Notes: generated from the letters alone by a model not told the origin. A stretch of DNA of 8,800 nt from Clostridia bacterium (GCA_900754775.1 CAAEDZ010000332.1:1-8800), one strand, 5' to 3'; shown: positions 1 through 7,076, counted from the first letter of the stretch. Numbers and translations: made by a program.

Positions 1-164
1 ACGGCAGGAGAAACGCCCGGCGACGGCGAAATGAGCATGAGCGCGGCCTCCGCCGCCGTCTCCGCCCCGCATCGCCCGCGAAACCCTCTGGCGCGCTCAC
101 CGCCGACGCCTTCGTCGCCGGACTGGAAAGCTCGTTGCAGATGATGGCGCAGGAAGGATATTGA
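1..164 (+). pseudogene. 3' end of a solute-binding protein paralogue, frame apparently disrupted
   Basis: The last 23 codons before the TGA at 162-164 read ALTADAFVAGLESS followed by LQMMAQEGY. This matches the C-terminus of the next gene (LITADEFIEGVDGK then LQMMMLEGM) at 11 of 23 positions, including TAD-F and LQMM--EG. The gene is therefore very probably a tandem paralogue of the binding protein at 207-2531. Upstream of about position 90 the same frame gives an implausible Arg-rich peptide. A protein-like continuation appears in two other frames instead: GDGEMSMSAASAAVSA from about 19 to 66, and RIARETL from about 68 to 88. Two single-base shifts, near the CCCC run at 65-68 and near 84-89, would join the pieces. 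This is either a decayed gene or an assembly or sequencing error. The homology of the last third is clear; the reconstruction is inference. Confidence 0.5.
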
Positions 165-175
165 ATCATCCCGGG

Positions 176-191
176 GCGGCCCATGGGCCGC
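176..191. repeat. Perfect 16-bp palindrome before the binding-protein gene
   Basis: GCGGCCCATGGGCCGC equals its own reverse complement. It lies between the TGA of the upstream paralogue and the Shine-Dalgarno of the gene at 207. As RNA it could form a very GC-rich hairpin, but only with a tiny loop. As DNA it could be an operator for a dimeric regulator. Its role is unknown. Confidence 0.6.
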
Positions 192-193
192 GG

Positions 194-200
194 AAAGGAG
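194..200 (+). promoter_or_regulatory. Ribosome binding site that fixes the start at 207
   Basis: AAAGGAG lies 6 bases before ATG 207. The in-frame ATG at 183 sits inside the palindrome, has no Shine-Dalgarno and would put eight charged residues (MGRGKERT) before a textbook signal peptide. The start at 207 is therefore preferred. Confidence 0.85.
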
Positions 201-206
201 CGAACC

Positions 207-2531
207 ATGAAAAAGTTTCTCTCTCTGCTCGTGGCGCTGGCGCTTTTGGCGCTGCCCATGACGGCCCTCGCCGCCCCCGGCGACGCCCTTCTTCTGCGCG
301 CGGACGCGCAGCGCGGCGTGAATCTGCGCGGCCTCGTGGAGGTGGACGGCACGGTGTACATGTTCACCTATAGCGACGAGGTCTACACCCTCGCCCCCGG
401 CGCGGATACCCCCGAGCGCCGCGCCTTCCAGACCCCGCAGCCGGAGATGGAGGATGAAGAGACCACCCTCTATCCCGACATCGCCGCCTACATCGCTTAT
501 GACGGCGCGCCCTGCGTCGTCCTCACCGAGATGCTTGAGGAGACGGAGGGAGAGGGCGAGGACGTCGAATACTTCCGCACCTGCGAGGGCGCGTGGCTCT
601 GCGAGCTGGAATTTGACGCAGAGGGCAACGCCTCCGTGGGCGAGGAGATCACGGAACTGGACTGGTTCGACATCATTCAGGGCACGGACTACGAAAGCTA
701 CGCCCAGTGCGACCGCCCCTTCGTCGCGGGTGACCTGCTCTGCTTCACCAGCTATGATGAGAGCGGCAACAACATCATCGTCATGACCGACCTTACCGAG
801 GGCGATACCGAGATTTACTATCCTACCGACCTCGGTCTGGACGCCTACGTCGAAGAGATATGCGCCTACAAGGACGGCCTGCTTCTGGCCCTGTCCGTCC
901 AGTACACGCAGGATGGCAACATCGCCAATTTGTACAGGACCGATCCCGAGGTGGAGGAAGTGGAGCTTCTTGCCGAAGTGCCGCTCACGGGCCAGGGCTA
1001 TCCGGACGGCCTCGTCTACCGCGCGGACAACGACACCCTCTACTTTGCCATGAACGGCGAACTCTGGGCCCTGCCCGGCATGGACGCGGAGCGTCTCGAG
1101 AGCGTGGCCTCCCTGCCCGTGGAGGCCTCCTACGACGTGCGCCCCATCCTCACATCGGAGGGCTATTACATCACCGGCAATTACGAGGCCGTCGTGCGCC
1201 GCAACACCGACCCCGCCCTGCGCTCCGACGTCCGCCTCACCGTGCAGAGAAACTACAATCCTTCCATCAACAGCGCCTACTACGCCTTCTCCGCCGAATA
1301 TGGCGACGTGGATGTGGTCATGGTGGAGCAGGTGGAGGATGTGGTGCAGGCGATGATGAACCGCTCTTCGGATGTGGACATCTACTGCCTGGGCGTCGAT
1401 TCCGCCGAATACGAGGCCGTCTATTCGCGCGGCTACATGGCGGAGCTGACGGAAAGCGAGGAGATTTCCGCTTTCATAGACAGCCTCTATCCCTTCGCGC
1501 GCGAGGCCTGCGTGAAGGATGGCGAACTTTTGGGCGTGCCCGTGGAGTTTTACGCAAACAGCATGGGCTACGATCCCGAGGCTTTCGCCCGCCTTGGCCT
1601 CACCGGGGAAGACGTGCCCACCACATGGCAGGCGTTCTTTGAAAGCCTCGAACCGCTGGCGGCGAAAGTGGCCGAGGTCGAGGGCATGACCCTCTTTGAC
1701 GGCTTTGAGGACTACGGCAGCGCTCGCTACATGCTTCTGGATACGATGCTCGCCAGCTACATGGCCTACATCTCCCAGCCCGGAAGCGAACTGACGTTCG
1801 ACACCGAGGCCTTCCGCGGCGCGCTCAACGCCTGCGAAGCGGTCGATTGGACGGCGCTTGGCCTCGCCGAACCCGAGGATATGAATGGATACAGCTGGAC
1901 ATCCAGCAGCGGCGAAAGCACGCACGACGCCCTCTTTTCCAGCTACGGCAACCCCATCGCTGATACCTACGCCGTGCAGGGCGCGTTCCAGCCGCTGCCG
2001 CTGGGCTTTGATGGAAACCCCCAGCTCTCCGCGCAGATGACCGTCGCCTTCGTCAACCCCTTCTCCCAGCATCGCGAGGAGGCCATCGCCTTTCTGGAGG
2101 CAGTCGTGCGGGAGATGGAACCCGTCCTGAAGATACAGCTCTGCCCGGAGGAAAACGAGCCGGTGAGAAGCCCCGATTACGATACCACGCTCGCCGCCTA
2201 CGACCAGATGATCGCCGACGCGCAGACCCAGCACGACGCGGCGGAGACCGACGCGGAAAAACAGGCCTACGCGGTCATCCTCGCCGAATACGAAAAGATG
2301 CGCGAGGACTTCCTCCGCTACGGCGCCTGGCAGGCCAGCGAGGAGAGCATCGCGCGCTACCGCGCCTTTGCCCCGCAGATCATCGTCATCCGCAACCTCG
2401 GCATGGGCGGCGACAACGCCTCCGCCTTCTACGAATTGCAGAACCAGTTCACGCAGGGCCTCATCACCGCCGACGAGTTCATTGAGGGCGTGGACGGCAA
2501 ATTGCAGATGATGATGCTCGAGGGCATGTAG
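207..2531 (+). CDS. Secreted beta-propeller-like/extracellular solute-binding fusion protein of a sugar-type ABC importer
   Basis: This 774-residue protein probably captures a carbohydrate or similar solute for the two permeases that follow. Residues 1-22 (MKKFLSLLVALALLALPMTA then LA) form a Sec signal peptide ending in ALA. There is no Cys near the cleavage site, so it is not a lipoprotein, which is unusual for a Gram-positive binding protein. Residues 30-335 are acidic and strand-rich, with about six blade-like units such as VDGTVYMFTY, KDGLLLALSV and NDTLYFAMNGELWALPG, suggesting a beta-propeller-like domain (inference). From about 340 the sequence fits the family-1 extracellular binding-protein fold: SSDVDIYCLG near 387, KDGELLGVPVEF at 437-448 and YDPEAFARLGL at 455 followed by EDVPTTWQAF. 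Residues 655-705 are a Glu/Ala-rich helical stretch. Ordinary family members have about 400-450 residues, so the front half is extra. The ligand cannot be read from the sequence. Confidence 0.85.
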   Translation: MKKFLSLLVALALLALPMTALAAPGDALLLRADAQRGVNLRGLVEVDGTVYMFTYSDEVYTLAPGADTPERRAFQTPQPEMEDEETTLYPDIAAYIAYDGAPCVVLTEMLEETEGEGEDVEYFRTCEGAWLCELEFDAEGNASVGEEITELDWFDIIQGTDYESYAQCDRPFVAGDLLCFTSYDESGNNIIVMTDLTEGDTEIYYPTDLGLDAYVEEICAYKDGLLLALSVQYTQDGNIANLYRTDPEVEEVELLAEVPLTGQGYPDGLVYRADNDTLYFAMNGELWALPGMDAERLESVASLPVEASYDVRPILTSEGYYITGNYEAVVRRNTDPALRSDVRLTVQRNYNPSINSAYYAFSAEYGDVDVVMVEQVEDVVQAMMNRSSDVDIYCLGVDSAEYEAVYSRGYMAELTESEEISAFIDSLYPFAREACVKDGELLGVPVEFYANSMGYDPEAFARLGLTGEDVPTTWQAFFESLEPLAAKVAEVEGMTLFDGFEDYGSARYMLLDTMLASYMAYISQPGSELTFDTEAFRGALNACEAVDWTALGLAEPEDMNGYSWTSSSGESTHDALFSSYGNPIADTYAVQGAFQPLPLGFDGNPQLSAQMTVAFVNPFSQHREEAIAFLEAVVREMEPVLKIQLCPEENEPVRSPDYDTTLAAYDQMIADAQTQHDAAETDAEKQAYAVILAEYEKMREDFLRYGAWQASEESIARYRAFAPQIIVIRNLGMGGDNASAFYELQNQFTQGLITADEFIEGVDGKLQMMMLEGM

Positions 2532-2543
2532 CAAAATACGAAA

Positions 2544-2562
2544 CGCGCGCATCCACCGCGCG
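2544..2562 (+). repeat. GC-rich stem-loop between binding-protein and permease genes
   Basis: CGCGCG (2544-2549), a 7-base loop and CGCGCG (2557-2562) form a 6-bp stem just before the Shine-Dalgarno GGGGGAGGA of the next gene. No T-run follows, so it is not a classical terminator. Stem-loops at this place in importer operons often protect the binding-protein mRNA or lower permease expression (established for malEFG-type operons). That role here is inference. Confidence 0.5.
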
Positions 2563-2576
2563 GGGGAGGAAGAAAC

Positions 2577-3431
2577 GTGTTTACCCGCAAGCGCTCGGCG
2601 CTTCTCTACCTGCTGCCGGGCCTCATCGGCCTGACGCTGTTCTACATCGTGCCGTTCATCGGCGGCATCTATTACAGCCTCACCGACGGCAGCTACAAAA
2701 ACGCCTTTGTCGGCCTGCAAAATTACATAAACATCTGGAAAAACGAGATGTTCCTGCTGGGGCTGAAAAACACCTTGGAACTGTCGCTCATTTGCACGCC
2801 GCTGGTGTGGGCACTCTCCTTCATCGTCGCCGTGCTTTTGAACCGCCTCAAACCCGGCGGGTCGTTCTTCCGCAACAGCATCCTCATGCCCTATCTGATG
2901 CCCTCCTCGGCGATGCTGCTGATCTGGCTGGTGCTGTTCGATTATGGCGGCGTCATCAACCGCCTGGTCACGTCGCTGGGCTTTATGCGCGTTTCCTGGC
3001 TGGAGGGGGCGGCGCTGCGCGTGCCGGTCATCCTCATGTTCGTGTGGAAAAACCTCGGCTTTGCCGTGGTCATCTTTCTGGCGGCGCTGCAATCCATCCC
3101 CGAGCCCTTGTATGAATATGCCCGTTTGGAGGGTGCGGGCTTTTTCCGCCAGGCGTTCTCCATCACGCTGCCCATGGTGGTGCCCAGCGCCTTCCTGGTG
3201 TTCGTGCTTGCGTGGATCAACGCCTTCAAGATCTTCAAGGAGGTCTACTTTATCGGCGGCGCCTACCCGGACGAGGCCGTCTACACGCTGCAAAACTACA
3301 TGAACAACATGTTCGGCAAGCTCAACTACCAGAATGTCACCACCGCCGCGTACAGCTTCGCCATCATCGTCTTTATCATCTTCGGCGCGCTGTTCTTCAT
3401 GCAAAAGCGGCTGCAGGACAGGCTCAATTAG
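2577..3431 (+). CDS. MalF/UgpA-type carbohydrate ABC transporter permease
   Basis: This 284-residue integral membrane protein is one half of the channel of a sugar-type ABC importer. The start is GTG with GGGGGAGGA 6 bases upstream, which gives the typical MalF/UgpA-family N-terminus MFTRKRSALLYLLPGLIGL. About six hydrophobic segments are visible (roughly residues 8-30, 66-90, 102-122, 148-170, 201-220 and 258-276). The cytoplasmic EAA loop that docks on the ATPase is at 180-199: EYARLEGAGFFRQAFSITLP, with E180, G186 and the I-x-L-P ending at P199 conserved. The second position of the EAA triplet is Tyr. The length is normal for the family. The following permease gene starts 9 bases after its stop, with an AGGAGG overlapping the TAG. 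Substrate class follows from family membership; the exact sugar is unknown. Confidence 0.9.
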   Translation: MFTRKRSALLYLLPGLIGLTLFYIVPFIGGIYYSLTDGSYKNAFVGLQNYINIWKNEMFLLGLKNTLELSLICTPLVWALSFIVAVLLNRLKPGGSFFRNSILMPYLMPSSAMLLIWLVLFDYGGVINRLVTSLGFMRVSWLEGAALRVPVILMFVWKNLGFAVVIFLAALQSIPEPLYEYARLEGAGFFRQAFSITLPMVVPSAFLVFVLAWINAFKIFKEVYFIGGAYPDEAVYTLQNYMNNMFGKLNYQNVTTAAYSFAIIVFIIFGALFFMQKRLQDRLN

Positions 3432-3440
3432 GAGGGCGCG

Positions 3441-4298
3441 ATGCGGACACTGCGAAAAAAACACGTCGTTTCCCGCGCCCTTCTCACGCTCGTGGCGCTC
3501 ATCATCCTCCTGCCGGTCGTCCTGACGGCGCTCTACTCGTTCTTCTCCCCGGAGGAGATCAAGGCGTTCATGGAAACGCGCGGCAACTACGACGCCTCCG
3601 TGTGGATGGAGATCAAACTGGCCCCGCGCGTGTTTTCCTTGAGCCAGTACTACAACATCCTCATTGAAGACGTGTCGGTGCTGCGCCTTCTGTGCAACTC
3701 GGCCATGTACACCGTGGCCATCCTTCTGGGGCAGGCGCTTGTCATCCCCGCCATGGCCTACGCCTTGAGCCGCTTTAAGTTCCGCGGGCGGGACGCCATC
3801 TTCTTCATCGTCATCATGCTGATGCTTTTGCCCTTTCAGGTGACGATGGTGCCCAATGTACTCACGCTGCGGGCCATGGGGCTTCTCAACACCGCGTGGG
3901 CGGTCATCCTGCCCACCTGCTTCGCGCCCTTTTATATCTTCCTCGTGCGCCAGTTCATGGTGGGTCTGCCCCGGGAACTGCTCGAGGCGGCGGAGGTGGA
4001 CGGCGCGGGCACGTTCCGCTGCTTCATCCACGTGGCCCTGCCAGTCTGCCGTCCCATCCTCGGCGCGGCGGTGGCGCTGTCGTTCGCCGATTGCTGGAAT
4101 CTGGTGGAGCAGCCGCTGACCTATCTTGCCGGGCAGACGCAGCTCATGCCCCTCTCGGTGATGTTCAACCAGCTCACGGAAAACCCCTCCGGCGTGGAAT
4201 TTGCCGGCGCGGCGCTCTACATCCTTCCGGCGCTGCTGATCTATCTCTATTTCCAGAAGGATATACTCTCCGGCATACAGCTCACGGAACTCAAATAG
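3441..4298 (+). CDS. MalG/UgpE-type carbohydrate ABC transporter permease
   Basis: This is the second channel subunit, 285 residues, expected to pair with the product of 2577-3431. An N-terminal membrane helix (about 12-34) is followed by an outside loop to about 80 and then five more hydrophobic segments. FFIVIMLMLLPFQVTMVPNV (121-140) is typical of MalG-like proteins. The EAA loop is canonical: LLEAAEVDGAG at 180-190, followed by F195, I196 and L200-P201. The C-terminus LSGIQLTELK is close to the usual G-(I/L)-T-x-G-A-x-K ending. The Shine-Dalgarno AGGAGG at 3430-3435 overlaps the stop codon of the first permease, so the two are probably translationally coupled. No ATPase gene follows where malK or msmX would sometimes be found, so a shared ATPase encoded elsewhere is inferred. 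Confidence 0.9.
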   Translation: MRTLRKKHVVSRALLTLVALIILLPVVLTALYSFFSPEEIKAFMETRGNYDASVWMEIKLAPRVFSLSQYYNILIEDVSVLRLLCNSAMYTVAILLGQALVIPAMAYALSRFKFRGRDAIFFIVIMLMLLPFQVTMVPNVLTLRAMGLLNTAWAVILPTCFAPFYIFLVRQFMVGLPRELLEAAEVDGAGTFRCFIHVALPVCRPILGAAVALSFADCWNLVEQPLTYLAGQTQLMPLSVMFNQLTENPSGVEFAGAALYILPALLIYLYFQKDILSGIQLTELK

Positions 4299-4310
4299 GG
4301 GGACGGACGC

Positions 4311-5648
4311 ATGAAACTGAAAAAATACGCCATTCGCGGCCTGATCGTCTTCGCGGTGGTGGTGGCGCTGTGCATGTTCTTTTCCGGCACCATCCGCACC
4401 ATCACCACCGCCAAGGTCAAACTCCTCACGCCCCGGCAGGGCAAGTTCTCCGAGCAAGTGGAACTGACCGGCAAGGTGGTCTTTCCCGCCGCCGAGCCGG
4501 TGAAACTGGAAAACGCGCAGGGCGTCTCTTTGACCGTCACATCCGTGAAGGTGCAGCCCGGCAGTGAGGTGGAGAAGGGCGACACGCTCTTCACCGCCGA
4601 GATCGCCGACTATGAAAAGAATATGGACACGCTGCGCCAGAGCTACAACGAAGCCGCCGGCCAGCTTGCCGACCTCGAGCGCAAGAACGCCAATCTGCGC
4701 CTGCGCCCCACGGACGAGGCCTGGGCCAAGGCGTACACGGCGCTTGCCGAGGCGCAGAACGCCGAGCTCGACGCGCGCGTCACCCGCGACGCCCTGCTCG
4801 CCGTCGAGGGCCTGAAGGCGGAAAACGGCGCGCTGCCCGAGGGCGCCAGCGAGGAACTTACCGAGGCGTGGGCGGCGCACGATACCGCCGCGCAGGCGCT
4901 GAAAGAAGCCGAGGCCGCCATGGAGACTGCCGAGCGCTACAACATCTCCGAAACGGCGCGCGCCTATATCGTCGATCGGCAGAAGTATGAACAGCAGATG
5001 AAGGACTTTGAAGGCCAGATGGTCGACCTGCGCGCGCTGCGCTCCACGCTGCAAACCGTCACTGCCCCGGACGATGGCTACATCACCGAGGTCAACGTCA
5101 AATCCGGCGAGACGTTCGACGCCTCCGGCCCCGCCTATGCCTTCAGCCCGGAGAAGGAGGATCCGGTTTTGCGCATCGACACCAGCAAGACCACGCTGAC
5201 CATCTCCCGCGGCACGGATGTCACCTTTGACAGCGCACGCGGCGGCACGGCGGAGGGCAGCGTCGATTCCACCGGCGTCACCGTCTCCGGCGACACCTAT
5301 GCCGACGTCGAGCTTTCCAGCCGCATGATCCGCGATCTGGGCGGCTCCATCGCCATGCTGGCGGAGGACATTCCCGTGCGCGTCAGCTATCGTTCGAACG
5401 ACAACACCACGCTGCTCCCCTCCAGCGCCGTGCGCGGCGCGGGCGACGATCGCTATGTCTATACCGTCCAGCAGACGCAGAGCGCCTTCGGCGTCAACAG
5501 CCTGGTCACGCAGAAGCAGTCCGTCACCGTGCTGGCCGAGGCCGAGGGCACCGTCAGCGTCGCCGAGGACCTCAGCTATATGCAGATCGCCTACATGGAA
5601 GACCGCGAGATCGGCGAGAACACCACCGTCATGGAGTACGTGAACTGA
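4311..5648 (+). CDS. HlyD/MacA (YknX-like) membrane-fusion or periplasmic adaptor protein
   Basis: This 445-residue protein has one N-terminal membrane helix (about 8-26) and an extracytoplasmic body built like a MacA/YknX adaptor. The first half of a lipoyl-like domain includes VTSVKVQPGSEVEKGDTLFT (76-95). A long Ala/Glu-rich alpha-helical hairpin spans about 98-245. The second half-lipoyl is VTAPDDGYITEVNVKSGETF (250-269). A strand-rich barrel and membrane-proximal part follows to the end. In known systems these adaptors assemble with a MacB/YknZ-type permease and an ATPase to handle peptides, toxins or envelope stress. The next gene, one base after its stop, encodes such a permease-like protein, which supports the pairing. 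It starts 12 bases after the MalG-like gene with GGGGGA upstream. An adaptor inside an importer operon is unusual. Its cargo is unknown. Confidence 0.85.
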   Translation: MKLKKYAIRGLIVFAVVVALCMFFSGTIRTITTAKVKLLTPRQGKFSEQVELTGKVVFPAAEPVKLENAQGVSLTVTSVKVQPGSEVEKGDTLFTAEIADYEKNMDTLRQSYNEAAGQLADLERKNANLRLRPTDEAWAKAYTALAEAQNAELDARVTRDALLAVEGLKAENGALPEGASEELTEAWAAHDTAAQALKEAEAAMETAERYNISETARAYIVDRQKYEQQMKDFEGQMVDLRALRSTLQTVTAPDDGYITEVNVKSGETFDASGPAYAFSPEKEDPVLRIDTSKTTLTISRGTDVTFDSARGGTAEGSVDSTGVTVSGDTYADVELSSRMIRDLGGSIAMLAEDIPVRVSYRSNDNTTLLPSSAVRGAGDDRYVYTVQQTQSAFGVNSLVTQKQSVTVLAEAEGTVSVAEDLSYMQIAYMEDREIGENTTVMEYVN

Positions 5649-5649
5649 T

Positions 5650-6855
5650 ATGGAAAAGAAGCGGAAAACGCGCGGCAAATGGCTGCTGGCGCTGGGCGCG
5701 CTGTTGATGGCCGCAGGGCTGTGCATGCTCGCGCTGCAGCCCTCCGTGCTCCAGTACTGCATCGTCGCCCCCACGGACGAGGCCGCGCCGCAGCCGTCCG
5801 GGCAGGAGGAACAGACGGCGCAGCAGGAGGAGAGCGGCGCGCTGCAAAAGCTCTGCGAGGCATGGCAGGCGCGCGCGGAGGAAGACCTTTCCGAAGTCCT
5901 TGCGGCGGCCTCCATCGCCGCGCGGGACTACGGCTTCGCCCTCTCCGGCGAGGGCGGCAGCGCCACGGCGACGTTGACGGCGGTGGGCGAAAACTGGTTT
6001 TCGGTCTACCCGCGCTACCTCGTCTCCGGCCGCCTGATGACCGAGCAGGAATTGAAAGACGGCGACCGCTGCATCGTCCTCGACGAGCCGCTGGCCTTCA
6101 AGCTCTTTCCCACCGCCGACCCCATCGGGCGCGAGCTGACCATCGGTACAGAGCGCTACGAGGTCATCGGCGTGGTGCGCTACCGCCGCTCGGTGGGGGA
6201 ATACGAGCAGTACGCGGCCTACATCCCCTACACAAGCGCCGCCGAAGACCGACTGCCCATGGAAATCGTCGAGGTCTGCGGCGTCGCCCTGCCGCAGTCG
6301 GGCGCGTCCCGCGCCTTTGAGGACGCGGCGGAGAACTGGCAGGATGGCGGCACGTTCATCGACACGGACAAGGAGGCCATGCGCGGCGGCATCGTCGCCC
6401 GCGCGCTGGCCATCGTCCTCGGCCTTTACCTGATCCTGTACCTCTTGCGCCGCCTCAACCGCCGCGCCGCCAGTTTTGGCGCGAACATACGCGCGCGTCT
6501 GCAAACGGAGTATTTCCGCGATATGCTGCCCGGCCTTTTGCCGCGCTTTTGCCTGCTGGCGCTGGGCTACGCCGCCCTGCTCGCCGCCGCCTTTGGCGTT
6601 CTCACGCTGGCCATCGAGCCGATGTACGTATTCACCGAGTGGATACCGGACGTGCTGGTGGAGCTTTCCTCCATCACCGAGCGCTTCTGGCAGCTCACTT
6701 CCGCCGCGGCCGCGCCCATCTTTATCCGCACGCAGGAATACGCCGAGATACGCTTCTGGTCCGGCCTCGTCCGCTGGGGTGCGATCTCCGCGCTCACCGG
6801 CGCGCTGGTGATGGCCCTCTCCGCGCGGCGCAGGGAAGACAGGAATAAAGAATAA
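5650..6855 (+). CDS. MacB/FtsX-like ABC transporter permease
   Basis: This 401-residue membrane protein has the layout of MacB/YknZ-type permeases. Helix 1 is at about 10-30, a large outside domain spans about 60-240, and three helices follow at about 247-266, 300-322 and 372-391. The outside domain carries a recognisable MacB periplasmic core: RYLVSGRLMTEQELKDGDRC at 122-141, then LDEPLAFKLF, DPIGRELTIGTERYEVIGVV at 157-176. The C-terminal FtsX-like part is divergent. The loop between helices 2 and 3 is very Arg-rich (LRRLNRRAASFGANIRARLQ), and there is a long loop of about 50 residues between helices 3 and 4. The ATG lies one base after the TGA of the adaptor gene, with only a weak GGAG 13 bases upstream, so coupled translation is likely. 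No ATPase gene is present. A non-transport, MacB-core-like role cannot be excluded. Confidence 0.75.
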   Translation: MEKKRKTRGKWLLALGALLMAAGLCMLALQPSVLQYCIVAPTDEAAPQPSGQEEQTAQQEESGALQKLCEAWQARAEEDLSEVLAAASIAARDYGFALSGEGGSATATLTAVGENWFSVYPRYLVSGRLMTEQELKDGDRCIVLDEPLAFKLFPTADPIGRELTIGTERYEVIGVVRYRRSVGEYEQYAAYIPYTSAAEDRLPMEIVEVCGVALPQSGASRAFEDAAENWQDGGTFIDTDKEAMRGGIVARALAIVLGLYLILYLLRRLNRRAASFGANIRARLQTEYFRDMLPGLLPRFCLLALGYAALLAAAFGVLTLAIEPMYVFTEWIPDVLVELSSITERFWQLTSAAAAPIFIRTQEYAEIRFWSGLVRWGAISALTGALVMALSARRREDRNKE

Positions 6856-6863
6856 AAAACTAA

Positions 6864-6887
6864 GGCGGGAGGCACGCGCTTCCCGCC
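6864..6887 (+). terminator. Likely intrinsic terminator of the transporter operon
   Basis: Nine bases after the TAA at 6853-6855, GGCGGGAGGC and GCTTCCCGCC form a 10-bp stem with one G-U pair and an ACGC loop. A short TTTT follows at 6893-6896 after five bases. An A-rich run (6851-6863) precedes it, so the same hairpin could also stop transcription from the other strand. Confidence 0.65.
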
Positions 6888-6895
6888 GCAAGTTT

Positions 6896-6925
6896 TGCGC
6901 CCTCTGCGTATGGCACGAGGGCGCA
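6896..6925 (+). terminator. Second hairpin downstream of the operon
   Basis: TGCGCCCTC (6896-6904) pairs perfectly with GAGGGCGCA (6917-6925) across a 12-base loop. No strong T-run follows. It may be a backup terminator or an mRNA 3'-end stabiliser. The rest of the gap to 6960 shows nothing recognisable. Confidence 0.45.
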
Positions 6926-6960
6926 TTCGTATGTGGCGGCATTGGCAGATCAATATTAAC

Positions 6961-6992
6961 ATACAGCACATACAAAATACACGGAATATACA
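6961..6992 (+). repeat. Four ATACA pentamers upstream of a promoter
   Basis: ATACA occurs at 6961-6965, 6970-6974, 6977-6981 and 6988-6992 in an AT-rich block inside otherwise GC-rich DNA. The copies sit where an activator or repressor would bind relative to the TATAAT at 7016. A regulatory role is inference; low complexity alone could produce the pattern. Confidence 0.35.
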
Positions 6993-7021
6993 TCAAAAAT
7001 TCACGGGAGGGGGGGTATAAT
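6993..7021 (+). promoter_or_regulatory. Putative sigma-70-type promoter of the permease-TM2 fusion gene
   Basis: TATAAT at 7016-7021 is a perfect -10 box, placed 55 bases before the chosen start codon. Seventeen bases upstream the -35 position reads TCAAAA (6993-6998), a poor match to TTGACA. The spacer holds a run of seven G (7009-7015). A weak -35 with pentamer repeats beside it suggests activator dependence. Confidence 0.5.
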
Positions 7022-7063
7022 GGTTTCACACCTGACGGCCTGAGCGCTGCCGGGAAAAGCGAT

Positions 7064-7072
7064 GGAGGGGGG
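7064..7072 (+). promoter_or_regulatory. Ribosome binding site deciding the start of the fusion gene
   Basis: GGAGGGGGG gives a GGAGG core 8 bases before GTG 7077. Other in-frame starts are ATG 7062, which overlaps this site and has no Shine-Dalgarno of its own, and ATG 7083, which is 14 bases from the GGAGG core. GTG 7077 fits best; ATG 7083 is a realistic alternative. Confidence 0.6.
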
Positions 7073-7076
7073 ATCT

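Noticed and set aside
183..206. Upstream ATG giving a 782-residue version of the binding protein
   Set aside because: It has no Shine-Dalgarno, lies in the palindrome and would place charged residues before a clean signal peptide that starts at 207.
860..1642. A 260-residue + strand open frame inside the binding-protein gene
   Set aside because: It is an Arg/Gly/His-rich out-of-frame shadow of a gene with clear family motifs.
4643..4921. Repetitive-looking Ala/Glu-rich stretch in the adaptor gene as a DNA repeat
   Set aside because: It is the expected coiled-coil hairpin of a MacA/HlyD-type adaptor, and no tandem DNA unit is visible.
7005..7015. G-run in the promoter spacer as a G-quadruplex
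   Set aside because: There are only two close G-tracts, so four-tract folding is not supported.
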